Origin: Lysobacter sp.
GTDB lineage: Bacteria; Pseudomonadota; Gammaproteobacteria; Xanthomonadales; Xanthomonadaceae
DNA length: 64,000 nt
Reading direction: 5' to 3'
Assembly (NCBI GenBank): GCA_027306995.1
Contig: DAHUXS010000011.1
Coordinates: 124,001-188,000 of the forward strand
Shown one piece after another: positions 48,396 to 60,612 of this stretch. Numbering within the stretch: the stretch's first letter is position 1; every line of letters starts with the position of its first letter. The notes under the pieces are model-generated. The model worked only from the letters and a program-made list of their open reading frames with translations, was not told the origin of the DNA and did not search any database. The position numbers and the translations under genes were made by a program.

Positions 48396-49282
48396 TCGGC
48401 GATCGCGCCACGCACGGTCGCCGCGACGTTGCGCAGCAAACCATCGAGCGGCGAACTGCCGCGCCAGGCCAGCGCGATCCGCCGGTGCGGTGCGGGCGCT
48501 TCGAAGCGCACCAGTTCCAGTCCTTCCGGCTGCACGTGCGGCGGTCGCACCGACAGGTCGGGCAGCAGGGTCACGCCATTGCCGAGTGCGACCATCTGCC
48601 GCAGCGTTTCCAGGCTGGTGGCACGGAACCCGGGTTTCTCGTGCGCGCCCGCGAGCTCGCAGACGTCGAGCGCCTGTTCGCGCAGGCAGTGGCCGTCGTC
48701 GAGCAGCAGCAGTTGCTCGTCGACCAGGTCGCCGATGCGCAGATGTCTGGCATTGGCGAGGTGATGGCCGCTCGGCACCGCCAGCAGGAACGCTTCCTCG
48801 AACAACGGTTCGGCGTACAGGCGGTCGTCGCTCAATGGCAGTGCGAGGAAGGCAGCGTCGAGCTTGCCTTCGCGCAGGTCGGACACCAGCACGTCGCTCT
48901 TTTCCTCGCTTAGCAGCAATTCCATCTTCGGGAAGCGCTTGCGCAGCGCCGGCAACACCTGCGGCAACAGATAGGGGCCAAGCGTCGGGAACGCGCCGAG
49001 GCGCAGGCTGCCGGCTTCGGGATCGCGGCTGCGGCGCGCCAGTTCCTTCATCTGCTCCACGTCGTGGATGACGTGCTTGGCGCGGTCGACGATCTCGCGT
49101 CCGACCGGCGTCAGCATCACCCGTCGCGGCGCGCGTTCCACCAGCGGCACGCCGAACTCTTCCTCCAGCTTCTTGATCTGCATCGACAGCGTCGGCTGGC
49201 TGACATGGCAGGCCTGCGCCGCGCGACCGAAGTGGCGCAGGTCGGACAATGCCACCAGGTAGCGGAGATCGCGCAGGTTCAT
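48392..49282 (-). CDS. oxyR: Hydrogen-peroxide sensor OxyR
   Basis: LysR-type regulator activated by H2O2 through a disulfide. The 296 residues start with the winged helix-turn-helix (MNLRDLRYLVALSDLRHFGR, QPTLSMQIKKLEEEFG) and carry the redox pair at Cys199 (DGHCLREQ) and Cys208 (LDVCELAG), numbered exactly as in E. coli OxyR. It lies downstream of ahpC, ahpF and a VOC gene on the same strand and should activate them, probably through the site at 52141-52177. It overlaps both neighbours by ATGA. Confidence 0.96.
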   Translation of the reverse strand: MNLRDLRYLVALSDLRHFGRAAQACHVSQPTLSMQIKKLEEEFGVPLVERAPRRVMLTPVGREIVDRAKHVIHDVEQMKELARRSRDPEAGSLRLGAFPTLGPYLLPQVLPALRKRFPKMELLLSEEKSDVLVSDLREGKLDAAFLALPLSDDRLYAEPLFEEAFLLAVPSGHHLANARHLRIGDLVDEQLLLLDDGHCLREQALDVCELAGAHEKPGFRATSLETLRQMVALGNGVTLLPDLSVRPPHVQPEGLELVRFEAPAPHRRIALAWRGSSPLDGLLRNVAATVRGAIAE

Positions 49283-49716
49283 GGATCGATCATACCTACG
49301 GTGGGCGAAGGCCCCTTCAGTTCGATGGTATTGCCATCGGGGTCGCGAAGGTAGATCGACGGGCCATCACCTTCTGCGCCGAAGTTCGATTGCGCGGGTC
49401 CCGTTGGCTGCACTCCGTGCCGTGCGAGGTGCGCAACCAGCGCGGCTTCATCGAACGGTTCGATGCGCAGGCAGACATGATCGACATTGCGCGCCTGTTC
49501 GCCGGCGGCAGCACCGCCTGGCTGGCCGAGTTTCCCGTGGATATCGACCAGGTCGATCATCGAGGCGCCGCAGCGCAGGTGGATCAGGCCGAGGTCGTCG
49601 CGTCGGCGCGCGATGCTGCAGCCGAGCACGTCGCGATAAAACGCCAGCGATCGTTCGGGATCGCTGACGCGCAATACCACATGGTCGATACGCAGCAGTT
49701 CGAACGGACGCATCAT
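49279..49716 (-). CDS. VOC-superfamily (glyoxalase/dioxygenase-like) protein
   Basis: A 145-residue protein with two beta-alpha-beta-beta-beta modules. Candidate metal ligands are the histidines in RIDHVVLRVSD and NVDHVCLRIEPF and the glutamate in DGNTIELKGPS. RSLAFYRDVLGC and YLRDPDG are standard VOC features. Activity could be isomerase, dioxygenase or thiol transferase (for example fosfomycin-type); it cannot be told apart here. It sits 14 bases after ahpF and overlaps oxyR by four bases, so it is probably co-expressed with the peroxide response. Confidence 0.83.
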   Translation of the reverse strand: MMRPFELLRIDHVVLRVSDPERSLAFYRDVLGCSIARRRDDLGLIHLRCGASMIDLVDIHGKLGQPGGAAAGEQARNVDHVCLRIEPFDEAALVAHLARHGVQPTGPAQSNFGAEGDGPSIYLRDPDGNTIELKGPSPTVGMIDP

Positions 49717-49730
49717 CGTCTCCGTGTTGA

Positions 49731-51326
49731 TCAGGCGGCCTTGGCTTCGGCTTCGGCGGGCGCGCTGGTGCGGATCAGGTAGTCGAAGGCGGAGAGTGCG
49801 GCGGTCGAGCCCGCGCCCATCGCGATCACGATCTGCTTGAACGGCACCGTGGTGGCGTCGCCGGCGGCGAACACGCCCGGCAGCGAAGTCTCGCCGCGAT
49901 CGTTGATGACGATCTCGCCACGGTTCGTCAGTTCGATCGCGCCCTTCAGCCATTCGCTGTTGGGCAGCAGGCCGATCTGCACGAACACGCCGGACAGGTC
50001 GAGCTGGCGGGTTTCGCCGCTGCTGCGGTCGGTATAGCTGAGCGCGTTGAGCTTGCTGCCGTCGCCGTGCATGCCGGTGGTCTGCGCGTTCACGTGCACG
50101 GTGCAGTTGGGCAGGCTGCGCAACTTGCGCTGCAGTACTTCGTCCGCGCGCAATTTGCCGTCGAACTCCAGCACGGTGACGTGATCGACGAGGCCGGCGA
50201 GATCGATCGCCGCTTCCACGCCGGAATTACCGCCGCCGATCACCGCGACCTTCTTGCCCTTGAACAACGGACCGTCGCAGTGCGGGCAGTAGGTCACGCC
50301 CTTGTTGCGGTGTTCGCTTTCGCCGGGCACGCCGGTCTGGCGCCAGCGCGCGCCGGGTGCGAGGATCACCGACTTCGCCTGCAACACCGGTCCGCTGGCC
50401 AGGCGCACGCCGACCAGACCGCCGGGTTCCTTCGCCGGGATCAGCTCTTCTGCGCGCTGCAGCGGAATCATTTCGACGCCGTAGCTGCGTACGTGCGCTT
50501 CCAGCGCGGCACTCAGCTTCGGGCCTTCGGTGTATTCGACCGAGATGAAATTCTCGATCGCCATGGTGTCCTGCACCTGGCCGCCGAAGCGCTCGGCGAC
50601 GATGCCGGTGCGGATGCCCTTGCGGGCGGCGTAGATCGCTGCAGCGGCGCCTGCCGGGCCACCGCCGACGACGAGCACGTCGAACGGTTCGATGTCCTTC
50701 AATGCTTCAGCTGCGCGCGCGGTCGCGCCGCTGTCGAGCTTGGCGAGGAATTCCGGAACCGTCATCCGGCCCTGAACGAACGGCTGGCCATTGAGGAAGA
50801 CTTGCGGCACGGTGAGGATTTCGCGTTCTTCCACTTCCTTCTGAAACGAAGCGCCGTCGATGGCGACGTGGCGGATGCGCGGATTCAACGCGGCCATGGT
50901 GTTGAGGCTTTGCACCACGTCCGGGCAGTTCTGACAGGACTGCGAGAAATAGGTTTCGAAGACGTACTCGCCATCGAGCGCTTCGATCTGCGCGATGACA
51001 TCGTCGTCGAGGCGGGGCGGATGCTTGCCGACGTGCAGCAAAGCCAGCACCAGCGAAGTGAATTCATGGCCGAGCGGCAGGCCGGCGAAACGCACACCGG
51101 TGTCTTCGCCGTGGCGGGTGATCTGGAAACTCGGGACGCGCTCGCCTTCATTTGAAGCGGCGTCGCGCAGGGTGACCTTGCCGGCGCCGGCATCGACGAT
51201 GTCGGCCAGCAGGGCGCGTGTTTCCTTCGATGCCTCGCCGCCGTCGAGGTGCGCGACCAGTTCGATCGGCATGCGCAGGTTCTGCAGCAGGCCGGCGAGT
51301 TGGGTTTTCAGTTCGTTGTCGAGCAT
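49731..51326 (-). CDS. ahpF: Alkyl hydroperoxide reductase subunit F
   Basis: NADH-dependent flavoprotein that re-reduces AhpC. The 531 residues show an N-terminal thioredoxin-like domain with redox pair Cys131/Cys134 (QSCQNCPDV), an FAD site [20 protein letters not shown], the thioredoxin-reductase-like active disulfide Cys347/Cys350 (YCPHCDG), an NADH site [18 protein letters not shown] and [14 protein letters not shown]. The start at 51326 follows AGGAG. It is separated from ahpC by 148 bases that contain a strong hairpin. Confidence 0.96.
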   Translation of the reverse strand: MLDNELKTQLAGLLQNLRMPIELVAHLDGGEASKETRALLADIVDAGAGKVTLRDAASNEGERVPSFQITRHGEDTGVRFAGLPLGHEFTSLVLALLHVGKHPPRLDDDVIAQIEALDGEYVFETYFSQSCQNCPDVVQSLNTMAALNPRIRHVAIDGASFQKEVEEREILTVPQVFLNGQPFVQGRMTVPEFLAKLDSGATARAAEALKDIEPFDVLVVGGGPAGAAAAIYAARKGIRTGIVAERFGGQVQDTMAIENFISVEYTEGPKLSAALEAHVRSYGVEMIPLQRAEELIPAKEPGGLVGVRLASGPVLQAKSVILAPGARWRQTGVPGESEHRNKGVTYCPHCDGPLFKGKKVAVIGGGNSGVEAAIDLAGLVDHVTVLEFDGKLRADEVLQRKLRSLPNCTVHVNAQTTGMHGDGSKLNALSYTDRSSGETRQLDLSGVFVQIGLLPNSEWLKGAIELTNRGEIVINDRGETSLPGVFAAGDATTVPFKQIVIAMGAGSTAALSAFDYLIRTSAPAEAEAKAA

Positions 51327-51437
51327 GAGGTTCTCCTTGCGGACACGATTCGGCGTTCCGGCGCGTCGCGACGAAACAACTTCAGGATTGGGGCGAGAGA
51401 GCTGGACGGAACGGACGCGTGCATCCGCTCGGCCCAA

Positions 51438-51458
51438 CCCTCTCCTTGCGGGAGAGGG
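51438..51458. repeat. REP-like hairpin between ahpC and ahpF
   Basis: CCCTCTCC (51438-51445) and GGAGAGGG (51451-51458) form an 8-bp perfect stem with loop TTGCG. This is a short form of the ccctctcc..ggagaggg dispersed element that I recall as frequent in xanthomonad and pseudomonad intergenic regions. It lies 16 bases past the ahpC stop on the minus strand, where it could terminate or stabilise the ahpC message so that AhpC is made in excess of AhpF. Only one copy is in this window. Confidence 0.6.
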
Positions 51459-51474
51459 CAGGCGATCGCGAGGA

Positions 51475-52038
51475 TCAGATCTTGCCGACCAGTTCGATCG
51501 ACGGCTTGATCGTGTTGGCGCCTTCCTTCCACTTGGCCGGGCACACTTCGCCGTCATGGCTGGCGACGTACTGGGCGGCCTGCAGCTTGCGCACGGTTTC
51601 GGTGACGTCGCGGGCGATGGCGTTGTCGTGCACTTCCATCGTCTTGATCACGCCTTCCGGGTTGATGATGAAGGTGCCGCGCAGGGCCAGGCCTTCTTCC
51701 GGGATCAGTACGTCGAACGCCTTCGACAGCGCATGGGTCGGATCGCCGACCAGCGCGAACTTGGCCTTGCCGACGGCCTGCGAGGTTTCGTGCCACACCT
51801 TGTGCGAGAAATGCGTGTCGGTGGTGACGACATAGACTTCGGCGCCGGCCTTCTGGAACTCGGCGTAATGCTCGGCGGCGTCTTCGATCTCCGTCGGGCA
51901 ATTGAAGGTGAAGGCAGCCGGCATGAAGATGATCACGGACCACTTGCCCTTCAGGTCGGCGTCGCTGACGGTGATGAACTTGCCATCCTTGAAAGCCTGG
52001 GCCTTGAACGGCTGGACCTGGGTGTTGATGAGGGACAT
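51475..52038 (-). CDS. ahpC: Alkyl hydroperoxide reductase subunit C (peroxiredoxin)
   Basis: Typical 2-Cys peroxiredoxin, 187 residues, reducing H2O2 and organic peroxides. Peroxidatic Cys47 is in [14 protein letters not shown] and resolving Cys166 in [10 protein letters not shown]. It starts [16 protein letters not shown] behind the strong Shine-Dalgarno AAGGAG. It has its own promoter with an OxyR-like site overlapping the end of lhr, and a hairpin separates it from ahpF. Confidence 0.98.
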   Translation of the reverse strand: MSLINTQVQPFKAQAFKDGKFITVSDADLKGKWSVIIFMPAAFTFNCPTEIEDAAEHYAEFQKAGAEVYVVTTDTHFSHKVWHETSQAVGKAKFALVGDPTHALSKAFDVLIPEEGLALRGTFIINPEGVIKTMEVHDNAIARDVTETVRKLQAAQYVASHDGEVCPAKWKEGANTIKPSIELVGKI

Positions 52039-52111
52039 TGCGTGCTCCTTGGGTTGGTTGGGGGTTTACTGAAAGGGGAGAACCGACGACTGCGTCGATC
52101 CGGTGACGATC

Positions 52112-52140
52112 AAGATAGGCGTCGTCGATAGTTAAATCAA
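52112..52140 (-). promoter_or_regulatory. Predicted ahpC promoter
   Basis: On the minus strand TTGATT (52135-52140) and TATCTT (52112-52117) are 17 bases apart, each matching four of six consensus positions. The predicted transcript start is near 52105, giving a leader of about 67 bases. The -35 hexamer directly abuts the OxyR-like operator. A TATAAT at 52145-52150 lies inside the operator and may be a second, masked -10 without a good -35. Confidence 0.55.
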
Positions 52141-52145
52141 ATCGA

Positions 52146-56534
<4,389 letters not shown>

Positions 56535-56630
56535 GGCGGGATTATCCGCCGCAGTCGCCGACCCGCCCTGAATGCCGGAATGGAAGTCGAAACGGATCTG
56601 GCCGTGCATCGCGGCAGGGTGGGGCGGCGG

Positions 56631-56649
56631 CGTCTCAACGACTGAGACG
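56631..56649. promoter_or_regulatory. Perfect inverted repeat just upstream of prmC
   Basis: CGTCTCA (56631-56637) and TGAGACG (56643-56649) are perfect 7-base arms around ACGAC. The centre is about 24 bases before the prmC ATG, so the arms fall in the leader or at the promoter. It could be a dimeric regulator site or an RNA hairpin near the ribosome site. The rest of the lhr-prmC gap (56535-56663) shows no certain -35/-10. Confidence 0.4.
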
Positions 56650-56663
56650 GGTAGCATTGCGCC

Positions 56664-57494
56664 ATGAATTTCCCGCCCATCCGCGAACTCCTTGCCGACG
56701 CCGGCCGGCGCATCGATCCGGTCGATGCCGAATGGCTGCTGCTGCACGTGATCGACCGTTCGCACACCTGGCTCTTCACCAACCGCGATGCCGTGCTCGG
56801 CCATGAGCAGGCCCGCAACTTCGAATTGCTGGTGCAGCGAAGAGAACAGGGTGAGCCGGTGGCCTATCTCACCGGCCGACGCGGCTTCTGGTCGCTCGAT
56901 CTCGAAGTCACGCCGGCGACGCTGATTCCACGCCCGGAAACCGAGTTGTTGGTGGAGCTGGCGTTGGAGAGGTTGGTGGATGGCGGGTCCGCCGCCGACC
57001 TCGGCACTGGCAGTGGCGCGATCGCTCTGGCCATGGCGCACGAACGCAAGCAGTCGCGGGTCATCGCAACCGATGCGAGTCGCGATGCGCTGGAAGTCGC
57101 CCAACGCAACGCACAGCGACTCGCCATCGCCAATGTCGAATTCCGCCACGGCGAATGGTTCGCACCGCTGCAGGGCGAACGCTTCGATCTCATCGCCAGC
57201 AATCCGCCCTATGTCGCTGTCGGCGATCCCCATCTCGGCGAAGGCGACCTGCGCTTCGAACCGGCATCGGCATTGTCATCGGGCGGCGATGGCCTTGATG
57301 ACATCCGCATCATCGTGGCGAACGCACCCACCCATCTCCGCGATGGGGGTTGGCTGATGCTGGAACATGGTTACGACCAGGGCGATGCCGTGCGTGCATT
57401 GCTCGAAGCTGCAGGCTTCGTCGAAGTGGCGACGCGGCGCGATCTGGAAGGCCGCGATCGTGTCACGCTGGGACGATTAAACTCCACGCATTGA
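56664..57494 (+). CDS. prmC: Release-factor glutamine methyltransferase PrmC (HemK)
   Basis: N5-glutamine methyltransferase acting on the GGQ loop of RF1 and RF2, needed for efficient translation termination. The 276 residues show an N-terminal helical domain, [20 protein letters not shown], the SAM loop [16 protein letters not shown] and the catalytic NPPY at 180-183. prfA, its usual neighbour, is not here. It is followed after 19 bases by pip. Confidence 0.95.
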   Translation: MNFPPIRELLADAGRRIDPVDAEWLLLHVIDRSHTWLFTNRDAVLGHEQARNFELLVQRREQGEPVAYLTGRRGFWSLDLEVTPATLIPRPETELLVELALERLVDGGSAADLGTGSGAIALAMAHERKQSRVIATDASRDALEVAQRNAQRLAIANVEFRHGEWFAPLQGERFDLIASNPPYVAVGDPHLGEGDLRFEPASALSSGGDGLDDIRIIVANAPTHLRDGGWLMLEHGYDQGDAVRALLEAAGFVEVATRRDLEGRDRVTLGRLNSTH

Positions 57495-57513
57495 CCGCAA
57501 CAGCAGGATCCCC

Positions 57514-58467
57514 ATGCGCACCCTCTATCCCGAGATCGAGCCGTACCAGAGCGGCATGCTCGCCGTCAGCGACCGTCATTCCATCTATTGGGAACAGTGT
57601 GGCAATCCCGACGGCAAGCCGGTGGTGATGCTGCACGGCGGTCCCGGCGCCGGCTGCGGCGCCAACATGCGCCGTTTCCATGATCCGAAGAAGTACCGGA
57701 TCATCCTGTTCGACCAGCGTGGCTCCGGTCGCAGCACGCCGTTCGCCGATCTCGTCGACAACACGACCTGGGATCTCGTCGCCGACATCGAACGCATCCG
57801 CGAAATGCTGGGCATCGAACACTGGCAGGTCTTCGGTGGATCCTGGGGCTCGACGCTGGCACTGGCTTACGCCGAGACGCATCCCGAGCGCGTGACCGAG
57901 CTGGTGTTGCGCGGCATCTTCATGCTGCGGCGCTGGGAACTCGAATGGTTCTACCAGGACGGCGCGTCGCGCCTGTTCCCGGATGCGTGGCAGCACTATC
58001 TCGCGGTGATTCCGGAAAGCGAGCGCGGCGACATGATGGCGGCCTACCACAAGCGCCTGACCAGCGAAGACGAGTCGGTGCGGCTGGCGGCGGCGCAGGC
58101 GTGGGCGATCTGGGAGGGCGGCACCAGCTATCTGCGCATCCCCGCCGATTACGTCACCAGCCATGGCGATCCGAAGTTCGCGCTGCCGTTCGCCCGGATC
58201 GAGAACCACTATTTCGTCAACAAGGGCTTTTTCGAAGTCGACGACCAGTTGCTGCGCGACGCACACCGGATTGCCGACATTCCCGGCGTGATCGTGCACG
58301 GGCGCTACGACGTGGTGTGCCCGGTGCAGAACGCCTTCGACCTGCACAAGGCATGGCCGAAGTCGGAACTGCATGTCTCGCCGCTATCGGGGCATTCGGC
58401 GTTCGAGGCCGAGAACATCGACGCGCTGGTGCGTGCGACCGACCACTTCGCGCCGATCGCGATGTGA
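57514..58467 (+). CDS. pip: Proline iminopeptidase
   Basis: Alpha/beta-hydrolase cleaving N-terminal proline from peptides, 317 residues. Nucleophile Ser110 in FGGSWGSTLAL, Asp266 in GRYDVVCPV and His294 in LSGHSAFE match the residue numbers of the Xanthomonas enzyme with known structure. The oxyanion motif HGGPGAGC is near residue 44. It is one of the features that point to a xanthomonad-like host. The gene ends three bases before the convergent Nudix gene's stop. Confidence 0.97.
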   Translation: MRTLYPEIEPYQSGMLAVSDRHSIYWEQCGNPDGKPVVMLHGGPGAGCGANMRRFHDPKKYRIILFDQRGSGRSTPFADLVDNTTWDLVADIERIREMLGIEHWQVFGGSWGSTLALAYAETHPERVTELVLRGIFMLRRWELEWFYQDGASRLFPDAWQHYLAVIPESERGDMMAAYHKRLTSEDESVRLAAAQAWAIWEGGTSYLRIPADYVTSHGDPKFALPFARIENHYFVNKGFFEVDDQLLRDAHRIADIPGVIVHGRYDVVCPVQNAFDLHKAWPKSELHVSPLSGHSAFEAENIDALVRATDHFAPIAM

Positions 58468-58470
58468 GTG

Positions 58471-59025
58471 TCAGCGAGCCGGGCTGCCGTCCGGCTCGTG
58501 ATCGATCATCCACAACCCGGCCCATAGCTTGAGGTCGAGTTCGTAACCCTCGGCATGCTTTTTCATCAGCCATGCCGGGGCTTCGCTGCGCGGCACCGCA
58601 TGCACGGTGATGCCTTCGTCGGGCGTGCCGCCGCCGTCGCCGACTTTCACCAGGCCGCGGGCGCGCACGAAGGCGATGCGTTCATTGCTCATGCCGGAAC
58701 TGGTCGGACCGATCAGCAGTACGCGCACATCGCGCGCATCCCAGCCGGTCTCCTCGATCAGTTCGCGCCGGGCCGCTTCTTCCAGCGTGTCGTCGTCGTG
58801 TTCGTCGCCGACGAGCCCGGCCGGCATCTCGATGGTGCGTGCCTGCAGCGGCACGCGATATTGCTCGACGAACAGCACTTCGTCCTCCGGTGTCACCGCG
58901 ATGATCAGCACCGCCATGCCGTCGCGATGCACGCGTTCGCACGACTCCCAAGTTCCGCGCTTGACCAGGCGCAACCACTTGCCTTCGTACAGGAGCTCGC
59001 TGGGAGCGTCGATTTGATGGGCCAT
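58471..59025 (-). CDS. Nudix hydrolase, ADP-ribose pyrophosphatase-like
   Basis: A 184-residue Nudix protein of the ADP-ribose diphosphatase group. The box is GDEHDDDTLEEAARRELIEE then TGW, with Asp in place of the first Glu of the consensus. VLFVEQYRVPLQARTIEMPAG is the typical preceding strand. It probably hydrolyses ADP-ribose or related sugar nucleotides. It follows the exonuclease gene by seven bases and the nitroreductase on the same strand. Confidence 0.88.
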   Translation of the reverse strand: MAHQIDAPSELLYEGKWLRLVKRGTWESCERVHRDGMAVLIIAVTPEDEVLFVEQYRVPLQARTIEMPAGLVGDEHDDDTLEEAARRELIEETGWDARDVRVLLIGPTSSGMSNERIAFVRARGLVKVGDGGGTPDEGITVHAVPRSEAPAWLMKKHAEGYELDLKLWAGLWMIDHEPDGSPAR

Positions 59026-59032
59026 GCGGATC

Positions 59033-59959
59033 TCAGGCTGTGGCTGTGGAGTCGAGACCGGCAGCCACCTGCAGGCGGCGACGGGTCAGCGGACCGAAAC
59101 GCAGGCTATCGCACAGGGATGACAGCGTCGCGGCATCGGCGGCGGTGCGCGCGAATGGCGCCTGGTGCGGATCCAGAGGCGCATCGACGGCGATCGTGGT
59201 GAGCTGGCGATACATCAACACGTTCTCGCGATGCGCACGCAGCGATGCCGCCGCGCGCGCCGAACCTCGCTGGCGCAGGAACGGCACTTCGTCGACGCGG
59301 GCGAGCAGGGCATCGAGCGATCCGAAGTGCGAGATCAGCACCGCTGCGGTTTTCTGGCCGATGCCGGGCACGCCGGGAATGTTGTCGACGGCATCGCCGC
59401 ACAGCGCGAGGTAATCGGCGATCTGGTGGGCCTGCACGCCATGTTTCGCCTTGACGCCGGCTTCGCTCCAGCGCAGGCCGCGGGCGAAGTCGAATTGTTC
59501 GTCGTCGTCCTGCAGCAACTGCGACAGATCCTTGTCGGCCGAGACGATCACGCCACGCGCATTGTGCGCGCGTGCCTGCACCAGGGCGCTGCCGATCAGG
59601 TCGTCGGCTTCGTAATCGGTGTGCGCGAGGACCGCCAGGCCCAATGCCGAACTCAGCGCCTTGCAGTGCGCGAATTGACGACGCAGCTCTTCCGGCGCGG
59701 GCTCGCGGTTGGCCTTGTATTCGGGATAGAGCCGGTTGCGGAAGCACGAGTCCAGCGCCTCGTCGAATGCGACCACGACATGCCGTGGCTTCTCGCGTTC
59801 GATCAGTTCCACCAGGAAGCGCGCGAAACCGTGGACGGCATTGAGCGGCCAGCCGTCGTCGTCGTGCCATTCGTCCGGCATCGAATGCCAGGCGCGGAAC
59901 ACGTACATGCTGGCATCGACCAGATACAGGGTCGGGCGCGGATGCAGCACCCGACTCAT
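59033..59959 (-). CDS. 5'-3' exonuclease/flap-endonuclease-like protein
   Basis: A 308-residue stand-alone homologue of the N-terminal nuclease domain of DNA polymerase I, like ExoIX/Xni. Metal-site residues appear in LYLVDASMYVFRAWH, VVAFDEALDS, DYEADDLIGSAL and VSADKDLSQLLQDDD. The H3TH DNA-binding motif is GDAVDNIPGVPGIGQKTAA. The conserved acidic residues look intact, so it may be active in Okazaki processing or repair. It overlaps the nitroreductase gene by ATGA. Confidence 0.9.
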   Translation of the reverse strand: MSRVLHPRPTLYLVDASMYVFRAWHSMPDEWHDDDGWPLNAVHGFARFLVELIEREKPRHVVVAFDEALDSCFRNRLYPEYKANREPAPEELRRQFAHCKALSSALGLAVLAHTDYEADDLIGSALVQARAHNARGVIVSADKDLSQLLQDDDEQFDFARGLRWSEAGVKAKHGVQAHQIADYLALCGDAVDNIPGVPGIGQKTAAVLISHFGSLDALLARVDEVPFLRQRGSARAAASLRAHRENVLMYRQLTTIAVDAPLDPHQAPFARTAADAATLSSLCDSLRFGPLTRRRLQVAAGLDSTATA

Positions 59960-60522
59960 CGTGGCGTCCAGTCGCTGAGCAGCGCGGAAGGATCGGGACG
60001 ATCGCGTTCCGGCGCTTCCATCACGGGAGTGCCGATATGGATGAAGCCGACGATCGCCTCGTCTTCGGCGATGCCGAGATGCGCGCGGATCACCGGGTCC
60101 GTGGCGGCCCAGCCGGTCAGCCATTGCGCGCCGAAGCCCGCGGCCTGCGCCGCCATCAGCAGGGCGAAACAGACGCACGACGCCGTGGCATAGCGTTCGC
60201 TGGCCGGGATTTTTTCGTCCGGTCCCTGCTTGGCGATCACGGCGACGATCAGCGGCGCGAAACTGAAACGTTCGCGTTCCTTCTGCAAGATGGCGTCGCC
60301 GGCATGGGGATCGCGTTCGCGGGTGCGTGCCTCCAGCAATCCGCCGAGGGCGAGGCGGGCGTCACCGCGAATGCGCAGGAAGCGGAACGGAACGCGTTTT
60401 CCGTGATCGGGGACACGGATTGCGGACTGCAGCATGCGTGCGAATTGGGCTTCATCCGGACCCGGCGCCGACAGTTGGCGGGAAGGAACCGATCGGCGGC
60501 GATCAAGGCATTCAAATGTCAT
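59956..60522 (-). CDS. YdjA-like nitroreductase family protein
   Basis: A 188-residue flavoenzyme of the small YdjA/TdsD-type nitroreductase group. The FMN-binding start CLDRRRSVPSRQLSAPGPDE, IRVPDHGKRVPFRFLRI and AAQAAGFGAQWLTGWAATDP are recognisable. It reduces nitro compounds or similar electrophiles with NAD(P)H. The ATG at 60520-60522 is the only reasonable start. First gene of the nitroreductase-exonuclease-Nudix unit. Confidence 0.87.
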   Translation of the reverse strand: MTFECLDRRRSVPSRQLSAPGPDEAQFARMLQSAIRVPDHGKRVPFRFLRIRGDARLALGGLLEARTRERDPHAGDAILQKERERFSFAPLIVAVIAKQGPDEKIPASERYATASCVCFALLMAAQAAGFGAQWLTGWAATDPVIRAHLGIAEDEAIVGFIHIGTPVMEAPERDRPDPSALLSDWTPR

Positions 60523-60612
60523 GGACGTGTGAAGGTTTCCTGCTTAGGATGGTGAACAGGGGGGATTCTTCCCGTCGCCTGGGGGCGGCGGTCAGCATCT
60601 CAGAGGTATGGC

